A stretch of 15,000 bases of DNA from Theodoxus fluviatilis. Lineage: Eukaryota > Mollusca > Gastropoda > Cycloneritida > Neritidae. Numbering within the stretch: the first letter of the stretch is position 1; each line of letters begins with the position of its first letter. This document shows, piece after piece, positions 1 to 9,803 of the stretch. Both the position numbers and the translations under genes were made by a program. Location: the NCBI GenBank assembly GCA_034096865.1, contig JAWQFJ010009542.1, positions 1-15,000 on the forward strand, written 5' to 3'. The notes beneath the pieces are model-generated. The model made no database searches and was not told the DNA's origin. It saw nothing but the letters and a program-made list of their open reading frames with translations.

Positions 1-658
1 CACCACACAACACATGGAGAGAGACAGACACAGACCTACACACCACACAACACATGTAGACAGTCACAGACCTACATACCACTACACATGGAGACAGTCA
101 CAGACCTACACACAACACATGGAGACAGTCACAGACCTACACACCACAACACATGAAGACAGTCACATACCTACACACCACAAAACACATGGAGACAGAC
201 AGTCACAGACCTACACACCACACATCACATGTAGACAGTTACACCACAACACATGGAGACAGTCACAGACCTACACACCACAAAACACATGGAGACAGAC
301 AGACACAGACCTACACACCACACATCACATGTAGACAGTTACACCACAACACATGGAGACAGTCACAGACCTACACACCACAACACATGGAGACAGTCAC
401 AGACCTACACACCACACAACACATGGAGAGAGACAGACACAGACCTACACACCACACAACACATGTAGACAGACACAGACCTACACACCACACAACACAT
501 GGGGTAGACAGTCACAGACCTACACACCACTACACATGGAGACAGTCACAGACCTACACACAACACATGGAGACAGTCACAGACCTACACACCACAACAC
601 ATGAAGACAGTCACATACCTACACACCACAAAACACATGGAGACAGACAGTCACAGAC
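1..658. repeat. Degenerate minisatellite with higher-order structure
   Basis: Tandem array of units of about 30-38 bp built around ACATGGAGACAGTCACAGAC followed by CTACACACCAC. Unit length varies, so no reading frame is kept. A 100-bp period is clear between 183-282 and 283-382. A longer block starting at 14 is repeated at 424; the offset is 410 bp at first and 448 bp later, because the second block holds one extra 38-bp unit. The array begins before the window and ends abruptly at about 658 against the SAP-like exon. The open frames across it are by-products of a stop-poor CA-rich repeat. Confidence 0.9.
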
Positions 659-867
659 TCGAGGTTGCCGTCTCTCAGTTTTTCGCCAATCACTTCAGGT
701 CGATCTTCTACACATAACTCGGGATCTACGGGTAAACCCAAGTCCTTGGCTAACCCGACAAGTTCAAGAAGTTCTTGTCTCTTGCTCTGACCCACAACCA
801 CACCTCTGTCTCGCAAGAAACGTTGCAGTTCGCTCACAGTCACTCGCTTTGTTTCCATTTTCGCCAT
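659..867 (-). CDS. First exon of a SAP-like domain protein (partial)
   Basis: The open frame begins at ATG 867-865 in a good context (CGAAGATGGCG on the minus strand). About 69 residues precede the satellite. Residues about 6-42 resemble a SAP helix-turn-helix: KRVTVSELQRFLRDRGVVV, then QSKRQELLELVGLAKDL. The pattern is a T-V-x-E-L start, an L-x-D-R-G turn, a K-x-E-L-L-E-L second helix and a following LGLPVDPE. SAP folds usually bind DNA or RNA. In mollusc and cnidarian genomes similar N-terminal segments occur on large uncharacterised, often transposon-linked families, so nuclear nucleic-acid binding is an inference only. The tail (IGEKLRDGNLES) runs straight into antisense minisatellite, so the original exon end or donor is not evident. 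The remaining exons would lie left of the window. It may be a dead transposon fragment rather than a host gene. Confidence 0.55.
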
Positions 868-1117
868 CTTCGATCACGCACTGATTTCAGGGGAGATAAC
901 TCGCGTAACACATTCGCTGCTGACTCGTGCATGAGGTCCATTGAATGTGCGGAATGGTGTGCGCACGTGATTTGGTTTTGACTGTGATTATTTTTAGCAT
1001 GAGTTGTTGATGTACTGACTGAGGAGTGTTCACGTGTGAACAAATGATCTGATTGGCTGTATATTGGCCGAGTGATATCTGTGTACGACACTCGAGCGAT
1101 TGAACCCCAGGGAGACG
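868..1117. promoter_or_regulatory. Putative divergent promoter region
   Basis: Spacer between the minus-strand SAP-like start codon (867) and the first plus-strand splice donor (after 1118). It holds AGGGGAGATAACTC at 889-902, a motif I associate with molluscan repeats and 5' regions, and two inverted CCAAT boxes (ATTGG at 1052-1056 and 1063-1067). No TATA box is obvious. The bidirectional role is inferred from the layout, not seen. Confidence 0.25.
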
Positions 1118-1951
1118 GGTGAGTGCTGATTTTCTCTGTTATCCTTCTACCTTGTAAATACCGCGGATGTATGATGATTGGTAGTGAAGGAACGGATGAG
1201 TGAGTTTGTGTTATTTTCAGGGTTCGTTGGTACAGCGGGTGCGGAGACGAAAGCGGAGGCTGGGAGCTCTACCGGCAGGGGCCGATGTGGAGAGTGTTGG
1301 CGGGGGGCCGCTTGAGCGCTTCAGCTTGAGAGTCTGTAGACCGAGTGTCGGCGGGGGCCGCACGTTAGCTCCTGTGACCCCGGGTCCACACCCGGAGCTG
1401 GTGGAAGATGGCGTTTGTGTGTGCCTAATACACTGTGTCATACATCTGTGCTGGTGTTCGTGTTGTTCCTTGTTTATTTTCATTTGTGCAGGCTAGGCTA
1501 ACCTGAGGCCCAGTTAGCCGGTCCGTAACAGACTGTAAGAGTTCCGTAACGGACGAACGAGGACGACGAGTGTGTAGGAATTACGGTACGCATCACGCCA
1601 CAGTGTCTGAAATCGAGTCTCCATTGACATAAGGGAAGGCTAATTATCATGACAGCAACAGCATGTCCCAGTAGCGAAGTTTGAAGCAAAGAGACATATT
1701 GGAGAAGGTTACAGGGTTAATACAGAAATCAACGTTTATCTTCTTGCATACAATGACGATTCCGCTGATTTTCTCGTCATTCTTTCAGGTCGACAATGAC
1801 TGTCACGTCCAATCTGACAGACAGCCGTCATTTCCTGCAAACTGTCATGTGCCTCCAGGTTCTGTTGTCTGTCAATGAGTTTGTCCCCTTGTCATGTTGC
1901 CCTTCCATCCACCAGCCATTAGAATGGCCGCGTAGGCTTTCCGCCTTATAG
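1118..1951 (+). other. Chain of plus-strand splice signals, possible spliced transcript
   Basis: Several sites look like real intron borders. There is a donor GG|GTGAGT after 1118 and an acceptor TTATTTTCAG ending at 1220. A second acceptor, TTTATTTTCATTTGTGCAG, ends at 1491, followed by a donor ACT|GTAAGA after 1534. A third acceptor, CTCGTCATTCTTTCAG, ends at 1788. The stretch 1221-1400 is GC-rich and contains a duplicated GTGTYGGCGGGGG motif (about 1293 and 1345). Coding potential is poor. The only start just inside a predicted exon opens a 51-codon frame at 1796-1951 (begins MTVTSNLTDSRHFLQ), which matches no family I know. This could be the 5' non-coding part of a gene, a lncRNA, or chance. 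Confidence 0.25.
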
Positions 1952-2186
1952 CTAGTTTTCACTTCTATTTTCCCTGGAACTGTTCACATGGAACAGACAT
2001 GGCTGCCACTATCGAAATCATTGACTTGAAGAGAATGATGCTATTTTGTTTTCATCGGGCTTTCCTAACATTTTGAAAGGTGCCTCTAGTAAGATTTTCA
2101 TTTGGTGAGGGTCTTTGTATGAAGATGGATTCATCTTCATGTATACTTTCACTCCTTTTCTGTCTGTCGAAGAGTCTGTCACTGTT

Positions 2187-2189
<3 letters not shown>
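1952..2189. other. Unannotated spacer
   Basis: Unique, AT-leaning sequence without a supportable gene, before the microsatellite blocks. Confidence 0.5.
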
Positions 2190-2254
<65 letters not shown>

Positions 2255-2400
2255 CGTGTGTACGTGCGTGTGTGTGTCTGTGTGTGTATTTGTGTGTGTG
2301 TGTAAGTGTGTGTGTATGTGCATGTATGTATGTGTAAGCGCGTCGGTGCGTGTGTCAGTGTGTGTATGGTCGTCTGTTTCTATCTGTCTGTGTGTCTGTC
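2190..2400. repeat. (TG)n microsatellite with decayed right flank
   Basis: Pure TG from 2190 to about 2248, then an imperfect TG tract with CGCACG, GTACGTGCG and TGTATGTA interruptions to about 2400. Long frames on both strands here are poly-CV or poly-TH repeats, not genes. Confidence 0.95.
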
Positions 2401-2418
2401 TGAATGATTGTCTGTCTA

Positions 2419-2465
<47 letters not shown>

Positions 2466-2470
2466 TGTCT
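2419..2470. repeat. (CCTG)n tetranucleotide microsatellite
   Basis: About eleven CCTG/CTGC units at 2419-2462, ending in CTGT variants. Confidence 0.93.
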
Positions 2471-2565
2471 GATGGATAGCAAAGTGCTGGGGTCGGTTGA
2501 ATAGAGTGACTGAAAGAGAATAAATGACAAGCAACCGATAATTGTTCTTTCTGGAGCCAATGGAG

Positions 2566-2706
<141 letters not shown>

Positions 2707-2729
2707 TCCTGGTCTTTATTGTCCCTCCC

Positions 2730-4125
<1,396 letters not shown>

Positions 4126-4634
4126 TTAAAAAAGAAACAAATCCATATAACTGACCTGTATGAGGTGCGACCACGACCGCCTGTGAAAAACAACGAAAAA
4201 TGAAAACAAAAAAGTGTTGGAACGCCTACTGAGGAGGTGACAGGAGTGAGAGTGACAGGATGGTGAAAGGAGAACAGAAGATATATGAATACCGAGAAGG
4301 TTAAACAGATGAGTCATGCGGACAGGGACGAACTGTCTGAGGTGTGGTGGTACTACAAGACAGAGAAAAGAGGGACGGAAGGACAAGGCATGCTTCAAGT
4401 ACGACAAACGGTGGAAGACGCTCAATGGCCACCTCATTTGGCACCTCTGGCTGCTGGACTTTCGTGGCCCGCTCCAGAAGCTCAGCCGCGGCAGTTCCGG
4501 GCAGTCTAAGAGGCGATAGGGAGGCACCGGAACTACATAAGATTTTTGGTATTCCATTTCTCTAATGTCCAAAGCAGGAGAGGTCGGCAATGATAATGTT
4601 ACGGCATTGCGATGCGTGTCACTGTATGAGTCCT
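4126..4634 (-). CDS. Candidate C-terminal exon of the GPCR (weak)
   Basis: A 169-codon open frame on the minus strand ends at the stop 4128-4126. A possible acceptor (GATGGGCAG) ends at 4635. Its phase would complete the single G left by the helix-8 exon to give a GAG codon, so the tail would read ...CP-E-DSYSDTHRNAVTLSL and so on. The first ~50 residues (SLPTSPALDIREMEYQKSY, VVPVPPYRLLDCPELP) have protein-like composition. Against this: the pyrimidine tract is poor, phase agreement has a one-in-three chance, the complementary strand is also open in three frames, and nothing matches a known receptor tail. It could equally be non-coding. Confidence 0.2.
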
Positions 4635-5186
4635 CTGCCCATCTCAACTGGTGCAGGCTGTTCTAACTTCTGTACACCAGATGACACTTTTTTAGGGGTC
4701 AGCCGAGCTGCCATTGGTTGATACAAACGTCAACCGACTACCGACTGGCTGATTCACCTACTCACCCACCCTCTCCCCCAATGCTGTATGCTTTTTCAAA
4801 ACCTCAAATTTTGTTTTCCCAGGACTGACACATAGACGCTCTTTGGAACAGTATAAACTGGACAAGCTACGTCTTACAAAGCAGTTTCAAGTCATCTGTT
4901 TCGTGACCGTGAAAACTTCATTGAATACCCTGGCAAAGCTTTCAAACCGCAGGAAGCAGGTGTGGCAATCGACCATTTGAGGACGGGCTGACGGAGTGTC
5001 GATAATTGCTGGATCTGCACCACCTGATGTCAGCAGCTTCCCATGCAATGGTTAGCGAGCAGAAGACAGCTAAGGACAGGACAGAAACTGACTGGGGTGT
5101 GTTCATAGAACGGTGCTTAACACAACGTGTACAAGGTGTGAAGTGACTGACAAAGCGAAAGGGTTGGTGTTTTTTGGACAGTATTA
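4635..5186. other. Unannotated intronic or intergenic stretch
   Basis: No recognisable gene. An 83-codon minus ORF (4942-5193) has no family resemblance. If the GPCR model is right, this belongs to an intron between its last two exons. Confidence 0.4.
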
Positions 5187-5572
5187 ATGTCATAGGCTAG
5201 ACAGTGATTTATCCCGAACGCTGGAGTTCGACCTATTTATATATTTATATATGCATGAGATGACGTTTTCACCCGCCAAATCTTGTGATTGGACAATACC
5301 ACGCAGAGATGACTTTACACCGCCTACTCTTGTCATCTTAACTGTGATTAGTCGGCTTTAACGGTGAGCGTTTCGTGAAATCTCGGACCCAAAGATTGTT
5401 GTATTTGTTGAATGTGATTACACAAACATTTTTAGAGGAAAGTATCATTTGATCGGGTAATAAGGTGATCAAAAACAAGAAAACAAAATTTGGCGGGTGA
5501 AAACGTCATGTCCTTCATGCAAGTAGGTCAATCTCCACGTTTCAGGATAAACCACCATCTAGCCTATGACAT
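5187..5572. mobile_element. MITE with ~95-bp terminal inverted repeats, TA target
   Basis: 386-bp element. Its left arm (5187-about 5284) starts ATGTCATAGGCTAGA and its right arm (about 5484-5572) is the imperfect reverse complement ending TCTAGCCTATGACAT. The arms also share the inner block ATGACGTTTTCACCCGCCAA. Both ends are flanked by TA (5185-5186 and 5573-5574), the target duplication expected of Tc1/mariner-related elements. No transposase frame is present, so it is non-autonomous. It lies in the presumed GPCR intron, about 100 bp from the DTW-like remnant. Confidence 0.85.
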
Positions 5573-5603
5573 TAGCAATTCCCAGCGGCTATGAGAATTA
5601 GTC

Positions 5604-5616
5604 GCCCCCCCCCCCC
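5604..5616. repeat. Short poly-C run
   Basis: About a dozen consecutive C followed by TTCCCCTTC, just right of the first MITE. Confidence 0.8.
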
Positions 5617-5678
5617 TTCCCCTTCTTTACCCCTCATATTGACTGTAATATAAGACTCGTAATAGACATCATGTATGA

Positions 5679-5963
5679 CAGCTAAAAGAGAACTCACTGG
5701 CCAATGGTAACCTTCAACATGGCAAGACAGAAGGCAGTAGGAGCTTCAAGTATTTTGAATCTGATTCAGAAAGAAGAACAATGGAGAACATGATGTCGTG
5801 TTTAATTAACTAAGGACACCAGAAGAACCTACCACAAAACCCCCCACAACAACTCATATTCATTGACAGCACTTGGTCATGCAAGAGCTACGAGGGGGTA
5901 ACAAACAAATCCTTCAATGAGAAAGGATACGACGCCACTGGGACGTCAATCGCAAAGGAACCA
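5679..5963 (+). pseudogene. DTW-domain (DTWD1-like) gene remnant
   Basis: One plus-strand frame stays open from 5679 to 5963 apart from a TAA at 5811-5813, and closes with TAG at 5964-5966. The second part carries PPQQLIFIDSTW (about 5841-5876). A hydrophobic strand running into D-S-T-W is the name-giving motif of DTW-domain proteins, the tRNA aminocarboxypropyluridine synthases of the TSR3/DTWD family; animal DTWD1 has a very similar segment. The preceding 44 codons are polar and Lys/Ser/Glu-rich (QLKENSLANGNLQHGKTEG..., FKYFESDSERR), as is the variable linker before this motif in DTWD1. The next conserved segment of the family does not follow; instead CKSYEGVTNKSFNEKG appears. With the in-frame stop, no clear donor and a MITE starting at 6039, I read it as a decayed fragment. 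The match rests on one short motif, so chance is possible. Confidence 0.38.
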
Positions 5964-6038
5964 TAGCCACTCAGTATCAGCTATGCTGTTGATGTCATTC
6001 CAGACGCTCGCTGTTACTTTCGCCGACCAAATTTGGTA

Positions 6039-6298
6039 AGGCTTCCAATAAAGGGCCACACTAGTGGACTCGTCCAAGGAAAGGGGTGCTTGAAGCTGAC
6101 GTGCTTCACCACCAGGCGGGCCACATCACCTCATTGGCTGAAATTTGCTGTGTATTTACATCAGCGTTTATGCTCGTGACAAATCTCAGCAATCCTCAAC
6201 CAATGAAGTGATGTGGCCCGTCTGCCAGTGAAGCTCGTCAGCTTCAAGCACCCCTCTCCTTGAACGAGCCCACTAGTGTGGCCCTTTAATGGAAACCT
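6039..6298. mobile_element. Near-palindromic 260-bp MITE, TA target
   Basis: The left half (6039-about 6165) and right half (about 6175-6298) are inverted copies of each other almost to the centre. Shared blocks include AAAGGGCCACACTAGTGG, GGGGTGCTTGAAGCTGACG and GGCGGGCCACATCAC. The ends are AGGCTTCC... and ...GGAAACCT, flanked by TA at 6037-6038 and 6299-6300. There is no coding capacity. The whole element could fold into one long imperfect hairpin. It sits at the right end of the DTW-like frame. Confidence 0.88.
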
Positions 6299-6847
6299 TA
6301 TCAAGAATTTATACAGACATGACTTTGCTTCTCTGCGTCTACTACGCTCCGCCCCTTCCTCCTTTTTACGACAATTTGTGGAATTGGTAATAAGATAAGA
6401 GGCGTTTTCACTGCTTATTACTTAATACCTGTCCATTAGCTTATCGAATTGAAACATCTTATCATACTCAAATACTGAAACAATGGCATTGGTTAATGTT
6501 AAGCGTAAACGATACGGTGAGAACCATAAGATGGGAAACCCCGAGTCATGCCTGTATAAAACAAACACCATCTCCAAAGTAACCCAAACGCAGAGGATAA
6601 ATACACAGTAGTTTTCTGTTACAGAGTCGCAGCAAGCGAAAACGAACGTGCAAATAGCTCCGGAAAGAGGTTGACATCCAGAAAGAGGACAGGGCAAGTA
6701 AGGGGGCGACTGCACAAACAAAGCACTGTTGTCATTGCTGAAAACGCCGCGCTTGTGACTACGGCAAACCAAGCCTAATTTGGCTCCGTGATACACCGGC
6801 CTGGGGGCAGATACTGGAGATGCGTGAGGACGACAGAAGATGCTTAC
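6299..6847. other. Intron sequence left of the helix-8 exon
   Basis: No separate gene seen. The minus-strand frame starting in the exon can be read on into this intron for about 30 codons before a stop, which would give an alternative short receptor tail if the donor at 6847 is not used. Confidence 0.5.
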
Positions 6848-6928
6848 CTGGGCAGAAATGGAAGGGACGCTCCTCGGTGCGGCGGCAGCAGAGACGGCAC
6901 GCCAGTCGAAACTCACGCCGGAAGTTGC
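6848..6928 (-). CDS. Class A GPCR exon: helix 8 and cysteine-rich tail
   Basis: 81-bp exon with a strong acceptor (CTGTTTTTTTTGCAG| on the minus strand) and a canonical donor (CCCAG|GTAAGC). Read in the phase left by the TM7 exon it starts with the last two bases of a Cys codon, then NFRREFRLACRLCCRR, then TEERPFHFCP, and ends on the first base of a codon. The N-F-R-x-E-F-R segment is a typical amphipathic helix 8 directly after NPxxYxFMS. The following C-x-x-C-C cluster is the usual palmitoylation region that anchors helix 8 to the membrane. The exact phase fit to the exon at 8204-8322, both splice sites, and the domain order together make this a real exon. A frame-shifted ORF covers the same bases and is a shadow. 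The following exon is uncertain (see 4126-4634). Confidence 0.85.
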
Positions 6929-7720
6929 CTGCAAAAAAAACAGACCAGACCGGAAATAGTTTGAATTGAACTGCGCACAGGAAGTAGGCGTCTAGTGGAC
7001 AGAAAACAGAGAAAGGCAGCAGATGCAGATGCTCGAGGCTGCTTCAGTGGAAGAGAAGCGCTCACTCGATCTTTCGCGAAGGATGTGCCACAATGTGATG
7101 ACAAAATCTAATCTGTTGTTGTAGCATATATCTGGGGTACAAAGAAACAAGTGACAGTTTTCTATATGTAAAGAAGGTCAGCACGAAAGTGAGGCAATTC
7201 ATGAGATGATGAAGACACATCAGCCTAGTAACAGCGCACAGTAGGATTGTCAGAGTGACAGTTCTAGTGTATGCATGATAAGAGATCTAGGGAACAACTG
7301 ATTGTGAACGAAAACGAGCGCAAGCAGGAAAGTGCTGAGGCCTCCCGCAACAGCATTTCTGCTGGACTTTCTTTTTCATGACTTCCCGTCCGTGTGTTTT
7401 GATAATGCATCTTTAATTTTATTTCACATGTATCGTCGTTCTCCACACTTTTCTTCGTGTTGTAAAAACATAGCTTTACTCATGATTTGTTTGAATGAAG
7501 CAAATATGTGTCGAAAACTTTTGGTAAAGATAGGTAAATATTTAAAGCCTTAATCTTTAATTTTAAAATTACGTGCAAATTTGATCTCTTCGAGTCAAAA
7601 CATGCGTCTACGTGAGACGTTCCTCTCCTGCATTAGCTGCCTTTAACAGAACAATCCTGTTTCTGTTGATTCAACCTTCTCAACCGTGCAGAAAATCTCC
7701 ACTCGATGAGAGTTCACTAT

Positions 7721-7722
<2 letters not shown>
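6929..7722. other. GPCR intron, unique part
   Basis: Lies between the helix-8 and TM7 exons. No gene or clear repeat was recognised; short ORFs here are at the level expected by chance. Confidence 0.6.
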
Positions 7723-7784
<62 letters not shown>

Positions 7785-7967
7785 GAGACAGAGAGAGAGA
7801 GAGAGGGAAAGAGATAGAGACAGAGACACAGAGAGAGAGAGACAGAGAGAGAGAGAGACAGAGAGACAGAGAGAGAGAGACAGAGAGAGAGAGACAGAGA
7901 GAGGGAAAGAGATAGAGACAGAGACACAGAGAGAGGAGAGAGAGAGAAAGAAAGAGAGAGAGAGAAA
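7723..7967. repeat. (GA)n microsatellite with 98-bp internal duplication
   Basis: GA tract with CAGA interruptions. A variant block starting GAGGGAAAGAGATAGAGACA occurs at 7803 and again at 7901, so part of the array expanded as a ~98-bp unit. It lies in the GPCR intron. All long frames over it are Arg/Glu or Ser/Leu repeats. Confidence 0.95.
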
Positions 7968-8093
7968 CGAACACACATTCACACAAACAAGCGTTAATAA
8001 ACAAACACACATACACACACATACGCACGCACGCACGCACGCACGCACACACGTACATTCACACACACGCATTCACACACACACAAAGGCTGA
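7968..8093. repeat. CA/CGCA-rich imperfect microsatellite
   Basis: Irregular CACA tract with a core of about six CGCA units near 8027-8048 and ACACAC on both sides. It continues the GA block within the same intron. Confidence 0.85.
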
Positions 8094-8203
8094 CAAAATA
8101 CTCCGAATAATAATTTTCGTAAAAACACTGACACAGAAAGAAGAACTGACTGACAAACACGCAGACATATCGAACAAAATCAGTGACAAAGCAGTGTATT
8201 TAC

Positions 8204-8322
8204 AGCTCATGAAGTTGTAGATTGCAGGGTTGATGGCGGAGTTGAAGTAGCAGAGCCAGTGTGCTGCTATGGCCAGCGTCCTTGTGGTCTCTGGAGGCAG
8301 GTGCCAGAGCTGGCCAGTGTAC
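8204..8322 (-). CDS. Class A GPCR exon: extracellular loop 3, TM7 and NPxxY
   Basis: 119-bp internal exon. The acceptor is TTTGCTGTGTCTGCAG| on the minus strand; the donor is ATGAGCT|GTAAAT. It encodes YTGQLWHLPPETTRTLAIAA, then HWLCYFNSAINPAIYNFMS. The second part is TM7 of a rhodopsin-family receptor: the N-S-x-x-N-P-x-x-Y motif works as the activation switch, and YNFMS leads into helix 8. The first part is extracellular loop 3. The exon starts on the third base of a codon and ends on the first base of the next; the exon at 6848-6928 supplies the other two. N-S-A-I-N-P with Y-N-F-M-S is typical of neuropeptide receptors (TRH, orexin, CCK and NPFF-like groups), but the ligand class cannot be settled from this much. 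No TM6 exon (F-x-x-C-W-x-P) was found rightwards, so the preceding intron should exceed 6.6 kb, or the gene is truncated. Confidence 0.9.
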
Positions 8323-8447
8323 CTGCAGACACAGCAAAGTCCTTGTTTAGGGAGAGCAAAGTGCCAGGCCGGATTGGTGAAAGGTACATCATGGCAGAGT
8401 AGGGAATCTCCATATAAGACAGGACAAGATGGTAAAATAAATATAAC

Positions 8448-8750
8448 ATGACAAAACGTAACATGACATAACAGTACAACATAACACAACATAGCATAAC
8501 ATGACATGACATGACATGACATGACATGACGCGACGCGACGCGCCACGCCACGCCACCCCACAACACAAAACAACTGACATGACATAACATAGCATAACA
8601 TAGCATAGCATAGCATAGCATAGCATAGCATAGCATAGCATAGCATAGCAAAACAAACATGACATGACATGACATGACAAAACATAACATATAACATAAC
8701 AATAAATAGTATAGCATAACGTAACGTCGTATAATGTAACATAACGGAAC
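8448..8750. repeat. Pentanucleotide array with unit variants
   Basis: ACATA/ACATG-type 5-bp units in distinct runs: GACAT units around 8500-8528, GCGAC and GCCAC units at about 8528-8556, about eleven TAGCA units at 8591-8650, and GACAT again at about 8659-8680, then a decayed ACATA tail. It lies just upstream of the TM7 exon on the minus strand. Long minus-strand frames full of CYAMLCYAML are artefacts of this repeat. Confidence 0.92.
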
Positions 8751-9446
8751 AAACAAAACATATATTTCATTCATCCAAAATATGGAAATTAAAGTCACGT
8801 TTCAAGGGCATTAGATATTTTGACATGTGCAAGAAGATTCCCCAAAAGTTACAAACAAGCGTTAAAGTAAAACAAACAATGGTAAACAGTTGCTTTGCCA
8901 GTTATTATGATATGACCACACTGCAGTTACAAAATAATGTTTACAATACTTATGGCAGTTTGCATAAAAGATCGATGGTATCTGTCTGTCTGAGTGTGTT
9001 TTTGAAGGAAGAAATCTTCAACTGCAAAGTATGTCTGGAGTGGAAATCTGTGTGGAGGAGAAGATATGCATTTTTTCATGACGACTCGTGTCGCCTTTCC
9101 CAGTCAGTTTTGATGGATCTTGCTGAATGTTTCTACGGTGCTGCAATGACATATTGCGACTTCTTTTAGTTTAGATTTTAATGTGTCGATTCGAAATTCG
9201 AGGCAATAAGCAGTATTGCAAAATAATAAGCAGTAGAACAGGATACAGCTTTGCTCCAGACAAGACCACACGATAATACAGGACGTGACGAGCCACACGG
9301 AGCAACAAATCGATAAAGAAAAGTTTAATTTCTGAATGTTGTGAGCAGATCTTTTGGGCAATAGAAAGAATCAGCTCTTGCGACTTGTCTCTTTTGCAAA
9401 GTCGTGTTAATACGGGGGTTCTCCTAGCTTGTGCCAGGAAGTCGAT
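8751..9446. other. Unannotated stretch
   Basis: A 114-codon plus ORF (8825-9169) and overlapping minus ORFs (9104-9361, 9171-9515) have no family resemblance that I can see. Probably intron of the GPCR or intergenic. Confidence 0.45.
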
Positions 9447-9750
9447 GTTCACAAAATCCGGTGGTCGTTTTTGAAAGAAAAAAACTTTATTCACGCACTG
9501 GTCGATACACAGCAATGATAATCAGTCATAAGCATTTCCATAATTAATTCACTCTCGAGTCTGGATTCTCGGATGACACAGTCACTCCTAATGGAGGACC
9601 TTTTGAACTCACCTATCTTCTCGGGTTATCACCTTTCCTGGCGTGTCTGCTCTCACACGCCTGCACTCAAGCCCTTCTATACCTTTCGGGTGCTTTCTTG
9701 AATCATTGAGAACCAGCGAGAAGCGGCCAGACAGCCTCCAATCTGCGCAA
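9447..9750 (-). mobile_element. Possible solo LTR or LTR-like fragment (weak)
   Basis: On the minus strand the order is: a TGTTTGCGC start near 9750, TATA-like GGTATAGAAGGGC near 9680, then AATAAAG near 9490, and a GTGAACA end near 9447. This is the U3-TATA-R-polyA-U5 order of an LTR. No second LTR, no convincing primer-binding site and no polymerase frame were found. Chance or another repeat type remains likely. Confidence 0.18.
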
Positions 9751-9803
9751 ACAGTCACGTGACTTGTCAAAGCGCTGTTACGCGCTGGCTACATCGCGTA
9801 ACT

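Noticed and set aside
14..884. Long plus-strand frames over the left minisatellite (up to 243 codons, THH/DLHTT repeats)
   Set aside because: They follow a CA-rich tandem repeat with variable unit length and then run antisense to the SAP-like exon; no domain and no splice structure.
6422..6934. 170-codon minus ORF
   Set aside because: It covers the helix-8 exon in the wrong frame; the splice phase from the TM7 exon and the NFRREFR motif select a different frame.
7612..8220. 202-codon Arg/Glu frame and its Ser/Leu mirrors
   Set aside because: Translations of the GA and CA repeats in the GPCR intron.
8267..8798. Long minus-strand frames with CYAML repeats joined to the TM7 segment
   Set aside because: Only the 8204-8322 part is exon; the rest is pentanucleotide array read through an acceptor site.
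9395..9440. tRNA-like or primer-binding-site-like sequence (GGGGGTTCTCC...TGTGCCA)
   Set aside because: The would-be T-stem and acceptor stem do not pair, and no D-arm or anticodon arm was found.
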